45,840 nt of DNA, taken from positions 1 through 45,840 of the forward strand of contig LUYZ01000007.1 in NCBI GenBank assembly GCA_001603425.1, read 5' to 3'. Within the stretch, counting starts at the first letter, position 1. Each line of letters opens with the position of its first letter. Below, in pieces: positions 18,455 to 26,911 of this stretch. This DNA comes from Bacteroidales bacterium Bact_08 (lineage in GTDB: Bacteria; Bacteroidota; Bacteroidia; Bacteroidales; UBA932). The position numbers and the translations under genes were made by a program. A model generated the notes under the pieces. The model ran no database searches and was not told where the DNA came from. It worked only from the letters and a program-made list of their open reading frames with translations.

Positions 18455-21400
18455 GTGATAGAGAAGTTAATAAAGAGACCTATAGCAGTAACTATGACAA
18501 TTATTGCCATTGTTGTGCTAGGGATTTTTGCAATAAAGCTTATTCCAATTTCTTTAATGCCAGACTTAGATATTCCAAGAATATCTATTCAGATTAATGC
18601 ACCTGGTTATTCTTCTAAAGAGGTTGATAAAATAGTTGTCTCTCCAATTATTAGTAAGTTTAAGCAAGTAAATAAGTTAAAGAAAGTATCTGCAGAGTCC
18701 TCAAACGGTTATGCCTCTATTCTTCTTGAATTGGAATATGGCGCAGATTTGGATTATATTGCAATAGATGTAAATGATAAAATTGATCAAATATCATCGG
18801 GATTGCCCACTAATGTATATAGACCAAAAGTTATTAAAGCTAGTGCTACAGATATTCCTGCTTTCTTTTTAAATATAACTCCTAGTGATACAACATCCAA
18901 AGGTTTTGCCGATTTAAGTAAGTTTGTTTCAGACGTAATTGTTAGAAGGATAGAGCAGCTACCAGAGGTTGCATTAGTTGATGTGACAGGATTGATTATT
19001 CCACAAATAATTATAACGCCTGATAGAGAGAAATTACAATCTTTGGGCATTTCTGAATCTAGTTTGATAGAGGCTATAAATAGTAATAATGTATCTCTGG
19101 GAAATTTATCTATTAATGACGGATATTATGTTTGGGATATAAGTTTTTTTTCAGAACTAAAGAGTGTTAAGGATTTAGAAGATGTTTATATTAATATTAA
19201 TGGAGTAATCTTTCAAATAAAACAGTTAGCAAGTGTTCAAGAGAGAGATGACCCAAATGCCTCTTTAGTGATTTTCAATGGTATAAAATCGATAAATTTA
19301 GCTGTGATTAAGCAATCTGATGCTAGAATGGATAATCTCAGAGAATCTGTTGAAAGTTTGATGAGCCAATTTGAAAGTGATTATAGCGATTTGACTTTTC
19401 ATATTAATAGAGATCAGACACTGTTATTAAGCTATTCAATTTCTAACTTGAGGAATAATATTTTCATTGGGATTTTACTGGCTTCTTTAACTATTTTTGT
19501 TTTTATGAGAGATACAAGATCGCCATTTTTGGTAATTATCTCAATTCCATTTTCTCTTATTGTCTCTCTTCTTATATTTTATATTATTGGAATCTCTATA
19601 AATATAATATCTCTCTCTGGATTGATTCTTGGAGTTGGAATGATGGTTGATAATTCTATTATAGTTATTGATAATATTATTCAGAAGTGGGAGAGAGGGG
19701 CTGGTCTTGTTAGCGCTATATCCCAAGGGACAATGGAAGTGGTTGCTCCAATGTTGAGTTCTGTTTTGACAACATGCTCAGTTTTTTTGCCTCTAATTTT
19801 TCTAAGTGGGATATCTGGAGAACTTTTTTACGATCAAGCTATGGGTGTATCGATCGGTTTGTTTTCTTCTCTTTTTGTTGCGATTGTTGTGATTCCAGTA
19901 TATTTCTATCAATTTTATAAAAATAGAGAGTGGAGATCTTTGCCCAATAAGGGATATTATTCTAGAGTTAAAAATTTATATGAAAGGTGTTTAATTTGGG
20001 TATTTAGACATCAAAGAATCACTTGGTTTATTGCAGGTTTATTGGCATTAACCTCTTTGTTGTTAATGAATTATATTAATAAATCTAAATTGCCTTACTT
20101 AACTCACGATGATATTCTTTTGACCATAGATTGGAATGAGCCTATATCTGTAATAGAGAGTAGAATTAGAGTAGATTCTTTTATGAATTTATACAAAGAT
20201 TATATTGAAGAATACAATAGTTATATTTCTAATCAACAGTTTGTTTTATCGCACTCTCCATCTATATCAAAAAGTGAAGTTTTAATATACCTAAAGGCAA
20301 AAGATAATAGTAGTATTAGACATATAGAAAGCTCAATAGAGTCTACTCTTTTATCAATCTCTCCATTGGCATCATTTAAGATTTCATCTTCTCAAAATGT
20401 TTTTAATGTTATTTTTTCTGATAATAGATATGATTTAGAATTAGCTATTTACAGAAAAGATGGTAGCTATGTCTCTGTTGATGATATCGCTATTATATCT
20501 CAAAAGATAAATGATATAAATCCAAACTATATCTATTATACGCTTCCAACAGTAGAAAATCTTGATATTACAGTAAAGCCAGAAATGTTGGCAGTTCATA
20601 AAGTAAATCTGTCAGATGTTCACCAAGAGCTATCTATTATTACAAAGAGTAAAGAGCTTTTTTCTATTAATTATGGAACCTATTCTATTCCAGTTATAAT
20701 GTCTCAGGATAAAGACTATAGTAAGTTAGAAGATGTAACAGTTAAAAATAGAGATAATATAGATATTCCAATTGGACTATTAGCAAGTATCGATAGAGTT
20801 AATAGCTTTAAGTCTGTTTACTCTGCTCAGGAGGGTAATTACTATCCAATGTTTATTACTGCCAATCATTCATGTCTAAAAAAAGATATACCTAAAATTG
20901 AGCAAATTTTTAGAGAATCTAATGATTATGGGGTTAGAATGAGCGGAGGATATTTTAATGCAAATGAGATTTTTTATGAGTTAATTATGGTACTTGTTAT
21001 CTCTATATTACTCCTGTTTTTTATATTGGCAGCTCAATTTGAGTCAATGTTACAGCCCTTCATTATTCTTTCAGAGATATGGATAGATATATCAGGGGCC
21101 TTGGTCTTATTATGGATTTTTGGATCGTCACTCAATGTTATGTCTATGATTGGAGTTGTTGTTATGTGTGGAATAATTATTAATGACTCTATCCTTAAAG
21201 TGGATACATACAATAGATTAAGGAGAGAGGGATATTCATTATTAAGAGCTATTCTAGAGGGTGGTTCTAGGAGATTTAAGCCCATAATAATGACTAGTAT
21301 CACCACAATATTAGCGATATCTCCTTTTTTGATACGGGGGGATTTGGGTTCGGATTTGCAGTATCCTCTCTCAATCTCTCTTATAGGTGGGATGATTGTG

Positions 21401-21469
21401 GGAACATTAGTTAGTCTTCTTTTTATTCCTCTTCTCTATTATAGAATATATAAAAATAGTAAGAAATGA
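18455..21469 (+). CDS. RND efflux permease, first subunit of a pair
   Basis: This 1004-residue inner membrane pump has the RND duplicated topology: a first transmembrane segment (KRPIAVTMTIIAIVVLGIFAI), a large porter domain, segments TM2-TM6, and the same again in the second half. The TM4 motif LGVGMMVDNSIIVIDN carries Asp399, the expected proton-relay Asp, with Asn at the neighbouring position, as in many HAE1-type pumps of this phylum. The start codon is GTG at 18455, 4 bases after the adaptor stop. The TM10 region reads MCGIIINDSILKVDTYNRL, the usual Bacteroidetes form. Its last 4 bases overlap the next permease (ATGA), so the two are translationally coupled and likely form a heteromeric pump. 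Confidence 0.9.
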   Translation: MIEKLIKRPIAVTMTIIAIVVLGIFAIKLIPISLMPDLDIPRISIQINAPGYSSKEVDKIVVSPIISKFKQVNKLKKVSAESSNGYASILLELEYGADLDYIAIDVNDKIDQISSGLPTNVYRPKVIKASATDIPAFFLNITPSDTTSKGFADLSKFVSDVIVRRIEQLPEVALVDVTGLIIPQIIITPDREKLQSLGISESSLIEAINSNNVSLGNLSINDGYYVWDISFFSELKSVKDLEDVYININGVIFQIKQLASVQERDDPNASLVIFNGIKSINLAVIKQSDARMDNLRESVESLMSQFESDYSDLTFHINRDQTLLLSYSISNLRNNIFIGILLASLTIFVFMRDTRSPFLVIISIPFSLIVSLLIFYIIGISINIISLSGLILGVGMMVDNSIIVIDNIIQKWERGAGLVSAISQGTMEVVAPMLSSVLTTCSVFLPLIFLSGISGELFYDQAMGVSIGLFSSLFVAIVVIPVYFYQFYKNREWRSLPNKGYYSRVKNLYERCLIWVFRHQRITWFIAGLLALTSLLLMNYINKSKLPYLTHDDILLTIDWNEPISVIESRIRVDSFMNLYKDYIEEYNSYISNQQFVLSHSPSISKSEVLIYLKAKDNSSIRHIESSIESTLLSISPLASFKISSSQNVFNVIFSDNRYDLELAIYRKDGSYVSVDDIAIISQKINDINPNYIYYTLPTVENLDITVKPEMLAVHKVNLSDVHQELSIITKSKELFSINYGTYSIPVIMSQDKDYSKLEDVTVKNRDNIDIPIGLLASIDRVNSFKSVYSAQEGNYYPMFITANHSCLKKDIPKIEQIFRESNDYGVRMSGGYFNANEIFYELIMVLVISILLLFFILAAQFESMLQPFIILSEIWIDISGALVLLWIFGSSLNVMSMIGVVVMCGIIINDSILKVDTYNRLRREGYSLLRAILEGGSRRFKPIIMTSITTILAISPFLIRGDLGSDLQYPLSISLIGGMIVGTLVSLLFIPLLYYRIYKNSKK

Positions 21470-24400
21470 GACTCTCATCTTATTCTATCACTCTAATTTT
21501 TATTGTAATGGGACTGATAGGGATACTCTTTATTCCTTCACTTTCATTACAGTATTTACCAACATCGGCAAGTAGTTCTTTGACCGTTAGTTATAATTGG
21601 AGAGGGGCATCGGCAAGAGTTATTGAAAAAGAGGTGACATCAAAGCTTGAGGGACTTTTTTCTACGATCTCAGGAAAGGAGTCAATCAGCTCTGTCTCTA
21701 GTAAAGATAGAGGAAGTATTAAAATTAATTTAAAGAGAGGGGCAGATATTCAGAGAGTTAGATATGAACTAATGATGCTTGTAAGGCAAATATATACCTC
21801 ATTGCCACCTGGTGTGAGTTATCCAGTTATAGGATATGATATTCAATCAAGAGTAGAAGATAGTAAGCAGATACTATCTTATAGTATTATTTCTGAGAGA
21901 CCTCTTAGTTCTATTTATAAATTTGGGAAAGAGAATGTTATTGAGGAGCTTGATGTGATATCTGGAGTGAATAAAATTGATATATCAGAAGTTGGAGAGC
22001 AAGTTATACTTATTGAAGTAGATCCGCTTATTTGTAGAAACTTTGATTTAGAAATATATGAGATATACTCCTCTATATCCTCTATTATTGGAGAGCCTAA
22101 GATGGGGATATATAATAATACCTCTTTTGAGATCAGAGGGCAGGTTGACTTCCATAGCTTGCAGTATATTCCAATTAAAACAGTAAATGATAAAATCATT
22201 AGAGTGGGAGATGTTGCAAATATATCTCTATTTGATAATCCTCCATCGCGATATAGTAGAATTAATGGGCTTAATACTGTAAATATTTCATTTTTTGCCG
22301 AAAAAGGGAGCAACTATATCAAAGTTATATCAAATATAAAAAATAGAGTAGACGAGTTGTCGCAATCATTTCCTTCCGATATTGATATTATTGTAATTAG
22401 CGATCTTTCTCAGGAGATTAATAAAGAGTTAAATAAGATCTATATCAGAGTCTTATTTTCTCTCTCAATCTTAATGCTGTTTGTATTTATTGTTAGTAGA
22501 AGTATAAGATATGTTATAGTGATATTTATTACGCTTATAGTCAATATTTTAGTAGCTATTATATTTTATAATTTATTTGATATTGAGCTTCATGTCTATT
22601 CTCTTGCAGGGATAACGGTCTCTCTTGGAATCATTATAGATACCTCAATAATAATGATTTCTCATTATTCATATTTTAAAAATAGAAAGGCATTTATTGC
22701 AATATTCGCAGCAATAATAACCACAGTAGGCTCTCTATCGGTATTTGTCTTTTTACCAGAAGAGTTACAAGTTATCCTTAGAGATTTTGCTAGTGTTATT
22801 ATTATAAATCTGCTTATATCTTTATTAGTGGCACTTCTGTTTGTTCCAGCCTTAATCGATAGATATCCTATAGAGATTTTTGCTAAGCAAAGTTTATCTG
22901 TAAAAAGAGTGTTAAGAGTTGTAAAATTTAACAGTTATTATGAAAAGTACATAGCAATGGGCATGAAATATAGATATCTATTGCTTATGTGTATTATTCT
23001 ATTTTTTGGATTACCTGTTTTTATGCTTCCTAAAAAGATAGATGGAGATGGTGCATTGTCAAAGATATATAACTCTACTCTAGGGAGTGATTTCTACAAT
23101 AATAAGTTAAGAAGCAAAGTAGATGTGGTTTTTGGAGGTTCTCTACGTCTTTTTTCACAAAAGGTGAGTAGTTCTGGATGGTTAAGAAGTTTTGAGAGAG
23201 AGGAGCTATATATCAGTGCTTCAATGCCAGATGGCTGTACTGTAGAGCAGATGAATTCTGTCATTAAATTCATGGAAAATCATCTGGCGCAATACGATCA
23301 GATCGATGCTTTTTTTACTAATATAAGTAGTCACAAGAGTGGGCAAATTCGTGTTGTTTTCAAAAAAGAGTACTCTAATTGCCCATCTCTATTAATGATT
23401 AAGAATAATGTTATCTCTACAGCTGTTGATTTTGGGGGTGCTACCTGGAATGTAGCGGGGTTGGATGACAACTATTTTAGTAACAGAGTTTCTAGTGGAG
23501 ACTATAGGTCCTATTCGATAACTTTAAATGGATATAATTACGATAAGTTATATGAATTTGCTCAATGGTTAGAGAATAAATTGGAAGAGAGTCCTAGGGT
23601 CGCAGATATTATTATCTCTTCTCAAAGAGCCGTTTTAAATGAATACTATATAGAGGTTAATAAAGAGCGACTAGCACTATACAACATATCATTAAGAGAG
23701 CTATTTCAAACATTATCTACAAGACTATCTAAGTATAGCGTAGGAAACATGGAGTATATAGACGGGGAGAGATATAGAATTGAACTAGGTACAGTCGGAA
23801 TATCTGATTTTAGTATTTGGAATTTTAATAATGAGTATATTGTTGTTGGGAATAAACTTATTAAATTGTCTGATATAGGCTCTATTGAGTTTAGAAAGAG
23901 TGGAAATGATATAATCAAAAGAGACCAGCAATATGAGCTTAGAGTCTCATTCAATTTTATAGGAGCTTATGAGTTAGCTAATAGGGTTGTAAAACGAGAG
24001 ATTGATTACTTAAATAATAACATTTTGCCTATTGGATTTAAAGCTAAGACAGAGTCATATAGTTGGTACTTGCAAAATTCTAACTACTATTTGATTATAT
24101 TGCTAATAGTATTAATAATCTATTTTGTATGCTCTGCTCTTTTTGAATCATTTTGGCAGCCTTTTATAATTATTTTATTAATTCCTGTCTCTTATACTGG
24201 CTTATTCCTTACTTTTTATTTATTTGATTTTAAGTTTGATCAAGGTGGATTTGCCGCAATGATTCTATTAAGCGGACTATCTGTAAATGCAGGCATCTAT
24301 TTGATTAATCAGTACAATATATATGTCAGTAGAGCAAATAATAGTATTATGAGTACAAAAGAGATGTTGAAATATTATTTAAAATCTTTTAATATCAAAA

Positions 24401-24579
24401 TAGTACCCATATTATTAACCATAATCTCCACCATATTGGGATTGATACCATTTCTTACAGACGGCCCTAATGAGGTGTTTTGGTTTGCATTTGCAGCGGG
24501 AACGATTGGAGGATTAATATGGTCAGTATTGGGAATAATTTTTATTATTCCAATATTTTTAGTGAAAAAGCGAGCATAG
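21466..24579 (+). CDS. RND efflux permease, divergent second subunit
   Basis: At 1037 residues it has the full RND architecture and a recognisable N-terminus (YLPTSASSSLTVSYNWRGASARVIEKEVTSKLEG), but its relay motifs are altered. TM4 reads LGIIIDTSIIMISHYS with Asp392 present, while the TM10 segment reads LSGLSVNAGIYLINQYN and lacks the Lys normally near this position. Together with the coupled upstream permease and a single TolC and adaptor, this suggests a mixed trimer comparable in principle to MdtBC, with unequal roles. Such permease pairs are found in other Bacteroidales, but the substrate is unknown. The gene ends 3 bases from the convergent response regulator gene. Confidence 0.85.
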   Translation: MRLSSYSITLIFIVMGLIGILFIPSLSLQYLPTSASSSLTVSYNWRGASARVIEKEVTSKLEGLFSTISGKESISSVSSKDRGSIKINLKRGADIQRVRYELMMLVRQIYTSLPPGVSYPVIGYDIQSRVEDSKQILSYSIISERPLSSIYKFGKENVIEELDVISGVNKIDISEVGEQVILIEVDPLICRNFDLEIYEIYSSISSIIGEPKMGIYNNTSFEIRGQVDFHSLQYIPIKTVNDKIIRVGDVANISLFDNPPSRYSRINGLNTVNISFFAEKGSNYIKVISNIKNRVDELSQSFPSDIDIIVISDLSQEINKELNKIYIRVLFSLSILMLFVFIVSRSIRYVIVIFITLIVNILVAIIFYNLFDIELHVYSLAGITVSLGIIIDTSIIMISHYSYFKNRKAFIAIFAAIITTVGSLSVFVFLPEELQVILRDFASVIIINLLISLLVALLFVPALIDRYPIEIFAKQSLSVKRVLRVVKFNSYYEKYIAMGMKYRYLLLMCIILFFGLPVFMLPKKIDGDGALSKIYNSTLGSDFYNNKLRSKVDVVFGGSLRLFSQKVSSSGWLRSFEREELYISASMPDGCTVEQMNSVIKFMENHLAQYDQIDAFFTNISSHKSGQIRVVFKKEYSNCPSLLMIKNNVISTAVDFGGATWNVAGLDDNYFSNRVSSGDYRSYSITLNGYNYDKLYEFAQWLENKLEESPRVADIIISSQRAVLNEYYIEVNKERLALYNISLRELFQTLSTRLSKYSVGNMEYIDGERYRIELGTVGISDFSIWNFNNEYIVVGNKLIKLSDIGSIEFRKSGNDIIKRDQQYELRVSFNFIGAYELANRVVKREIDYLNNNILPIGFKAKTESYSWYLQNSNYYLIILLIVLIIYFVCSALFESFWQPFIIILLIPVSYTGLFLTFYLFDFKFDQGGFAAMILLSGLSVNAGIYLINQYNIYVSRANNSIMSTKEMLKYYLKSFNIKIVPILLTIISTILGLIPFLTDGPNEVFWFAFAAGTIGGLIWSVLGIIFIIPIFLVKKRA

Positions 24580-24582
24580 CCT

Positions 24583-25254
24583 CTATTTTGAGTTGAGCCT
24601 ATAACCTATTCCTCTAATATTTTCAACAATTAAGGAGGTGTCTGATATCTTTCTTCTTAAATTAAGAACAAGGGCCTCTAAACTCTTTTTGGCATCTATC
24701 ATGCTATTCTCCCATATATAGTCGTAAAGCTCTTCTAATTGACAAATGTGACCATATTTATGACATAGAATATCTAATAGCTTATTCTCATTTGCCGATA
24801 GAGATATAATCTCTCCCTCCTGAGTATATATCGCACTCTCTTTTGGTGCGTATTTTAAATACCCAAATGTGAATACAGGGTCTCTTTTAAGTGTTAATTT
24901 TAGACACCTCTCTACTCTAATTAAAAGTTCTTTAAGCCCAAATGGTTTTTTTAGATAGTCATTACAACCCAACTCAAATCCATTAACAACATCTTTGTCT
25001 TCACTTAAAGATGTAATAAAAATAATTGGAATCTCTTTGTCCTTAGTTCTTACAATTCTGGCAAGTTCAAATCCATCTATCTCTGGCATATTTACATCTA
25101 GCAACATAAGGTCTGGATAAAATGATTGGTATTGCTCCAAAGCACTTCTACCATCGTTTACAATCATAGCATTGTAGCCATTCATTTTTAAAAACTCACA
25201 CATTGCGTAGCCAAAGTTCTGCTCGTCATCTGCTATTAATACCTTATGCGCCAT
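24583..25254 (-). CDS. OmpR-family response regulator
   Basis: The 223-residue protein has an N-terminal receiver domain with the acidic pair DD (9-10), phosphoacceptor Asp53 in LMLLDVNMPEIDGFE, a Thr/Ser in FITSLSE and the conserved Lys in DYLKKPFG. The C-terminal half is a winged helix (LSANENKLLDILCHKYGHICQLEELYDYIW, ending VENIRGIGYRL), typical of OmpR/PhoB DNA-binding regulators. It lies 1 base downstream of the kinase gene in the same leftward operon, between the RND set and the peptide export genes, both of which are plausible targets. Confidence 0.94.
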   Translation of the reverse strand: MAHKVLIADDEQNFGYAMCEFLKMNGYNAMIVNDGRSALEQYQSFYPDLMLLDVNMPEIDGFELARIVRTKDKEIPIIFITSLSEDKDVVNGFELGCNDYLKKPFGLKELLIRVERCLKLTLKRDPVFTFGYLKYAPKESAIYTQEGEIISLSANENKLLDILCHKYGHICQLEELYDYIWENSMIDAKKSLEALVLNLRRKISDTSLIVENIRGIGYRLNSK

Positions 25255-25255
25255 A

Positions 25256-26617
25256 TTATCTGTTTTTAATTAGTAATGAAAAATTACTTCCCAATCCTGG
25301 TTCACTCTCTAGCTGTATTGCTCCATTATGAGCTTTAACAACCCATTTTACATAGTTAAGTCCAAGACCAAAACCTCTACCAGTTTTTGAGTGATCTGCA
25401 CGTTTTACTCTATAGAATTTTTCAAATATTTTACTTTGTTCATTTTTTGGGATACCAAATCCATTATCTTTTACAGATATTCTTATATGTGATTTATAGG
25501 TATCTACGCATATAACTATTTTAACACTCTCTCCAGAATACTTTACTGCATTATCTACTAAATTGCCGATAGCGTTAAATATGTGAAGTTTATCGGCATT
25601 TATTGTCTCAATTTCTGGATTTGGGATATAATCAATAGAGATAGATTTTTCTGTATTTAGCTTGTATCTCTCTATATGAGGTTCAATAGCTTCAATAATG
25701 TTGAACTTTTCTCTATTTATTAATGTATGTTTTTTCTCAAATTTATTAAGGCTTAATATGTTTTCAATAAGCTTGTTAAGGAAGTATAGCTGCTCTTTGC
25801 TCTTTTGAAGAAACAGTTTGGAGCTATCACCATCCATTAACTCGGCAACCTCTAGGTTTGTTAAAGAGGACTGAAGAGGAGACCGTAACTCATGGGTGAA
25901 AAAGTGAGTTACATTCTCTTTTAATTTGGCCATACTTACCTGTTTATAAATCATTCGTATTTGAGTGAATATTATAAAAAGAATAAATATTGTTAGAGCA
26001 AGTGAGATGGCTAAAATGGAGAGAAGATCGCCCTTTATCATAGATATTGGAAAGTAGACTGTTGCTCTTACAACTATATCTTTTGATATTGTAATTGGAT
26101 ACTCTGTTTGAAAATAGGGTTTAATTATGGGGATAGCTTTATAATTACTCTCTTCCACACTATTCTCTGTGTCGTTTATAAATAGTTGTAGTTTATAGTT
26201 TGTAAATATTCCCTTTTCTTCAAGTAGAGAGCCAAATAGCCTATTTAAAGTGTCAATTTGAGGTGGAAAATCCTTTTTAATCATCTCTTGAAGCGCCTCC
26301 TCCATTGAAATATTGGATACATTTTTCTTTGTTTTATGAATACTTACATCCCTACTATCTATTTTATTTATGCTATCGAAATTGGTATTATTAACAGTGG
26401 ATTGCTTTAGTGATATATTTATAGACTTTCCTCCTCTCTTCATTAATGACTGTATTCTAGAGTCAAGTTCTTTTTTTGTACTCTCTTCTACTATGGTAAT
26501 AACTTTGGATTTGAGTTCTTTTTGCTCATTATCTATAATCCTATAGAGCCATAAACCCTGGAGTATCAATAAGAATAGCACTGCAGCTACCGAAAAAAAT
26601 AGAGATCTGTTTAGCAT
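25256..26617 (-). CDS. Membrane sensor histidine kinase
   Basis: The 453-residue kinase has a membrane segment at about residues 8-26, a periplasmic sensor region of roughly 170 residues without a recognised domain, a second segment at about 197-217, and the kinase core. The phosphoacceptor is His242 in FFTHELRSPLQS, the N box is NLVDNAVKYSG, the G1 box VKDNGFGIP and the G2 region KTGRGFGLGLNYVKWV. It is divergent from the small double-glycine peptide gene, with 105 bases between their start codons, making the exported peptide or the envelope stress it causes a candidate signal. That link is inference from position. Confidence 0.93.
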   Translation of the reverse strand: MLNRSLFFSVAAVLFLLILQGLWLYRIIDNEQKELKSKVITIVEESTKKELDSRIQSLMKRGGKSINISLKQSTVNNTNFDSINKIDSRDVSIHKTKKNVSNISMEEALQEMIKKDFPPQIDTLNRLFGSLLEEKGIFTNYKLQLFINDTENSVEESNYKAIPIIKPYFQTEYPITISKDIVVRATVYFPISMIKGDLLSILAISLALTIFILFIIFTQIRMIYKQVSMAKLKENVTHFFTHELRSPLQSSLTNLEVAELMDGDSSKLFLQKSKEQLYFLNKLIENILSLNKFEKKHTLINREKFNIIEAIEPHIERYKLNTEKSISIDYIPNPEIETINADKLHIFNAIGNLVDNAVKYSGESVKIVICVDTYKSHIRISVKDNGFGIPKNEQSKIFEKFYRVKRADHSKTGRGFGLGLNYVKWVVKAHNGAIQLESEPGLGSNFSLLIKNR

Positions 26618-26653
26618 TATAGGTGAAATATAGGTTTTTCATAGGTTTCTCAT

Positions 26654-26689
26654 ATGCAAATCTACAAATTATTATCAATTTATTTGCAT
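26654..26689. promoter_or_regulatory. Divergent regulatory region with inverted repeat between kinase and peptide genes
   Basis: ATGCAAAT at 26654-26661 is mirrored by ATTTGCAT at 26682-26689, with a 20-base spacer. The left arm contains the minus-strand -7 element TAGATTTG (complement of 26657-26664) of the kinase gene. The right arm contains TTTATTTG (26679-26686), one base off TAnnTTTG, which would direct transcription of the peptide gene. The symmetry may reflect a dimer-binding operator, for instance of the cognate response regulator, or merely two facing -7 boxes. Confidence 0.45.
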
Positions 26690-26722
26690 TGTAATAGTTA
26701 AACATATTAAAAAATACAGGCC

Positions 26723-26890
26723 ATGAGAACAAATTTTCAAACTTTGACACAACAAGAGATGACATCTGTAGTAGGTAGTAGTTCTAACCCAAGAAACAAA
26801 ACTCTTATTATAATCGATCCTAATGGAGTAGAATTAGAGATAACTATTGAATTCGAGGACGAAGTTGAGCAAACAGAGCCAGGTAACTAA
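26723..26890 (+). CDS. Double-glycine-type secreted peptide precursor (55 aa)
   Basis: This short gene encodes MRTNFQTLTQQEMTSVVGS followed by a 36-residue core. Counting back from Ser19 as -1, the leader has Gly at -2, Val at -4, Met at -7, Glu at -8, Leu at -12 and Phe at -15, the classic double-glycine leader spacing, with GS at the cleavage site where GG is commonest. The leader resembles the Bacteroidales natural-product precursor type (TIGR04149). The core has no Cys or Trp, about nine acidic against two basic residues, a central KTLIIIDPNGVELEITIEF stretch and an acidic tail, so it looks like a two-strand hairpin about a DPNG turn. It lies 21 bases before a C39-peptidase ABC exporter, whose substrate it should be. 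No modification enzyme is nearby. Bacteriocin, signal or toxin roles are all possible. Confidence 0.8.
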   Translation: MRTNFQTLTQQEMTSVVGSSSNPRNKTLIIIDPNGVELEITIEFEDEVEQTEPGN

Positions 26891-26911
26891 TTTAGATATA
26901 TTTTTTGAGTA

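Noticed and set aside
21915-22313. A 132-codon antisense frame within the second RND permease
   Set aside because: It is a shadow of the permease frame; the permease has clear family similarity throughout.
26541-26765. A 74-codon minus-strand frame across the kinase start and the peptide gene
   Set aside because: It overlaps two better supported genes and their promoter region and shows no recognisable features.
26723-26890. The small peptide as a bacteroidetocin-type or lanthipeptide precursor
   Set aside because: The core has no Cys, so it cannot form the disulfide or lanthionine rings of those classes, and no modifying enzyme is nearby.
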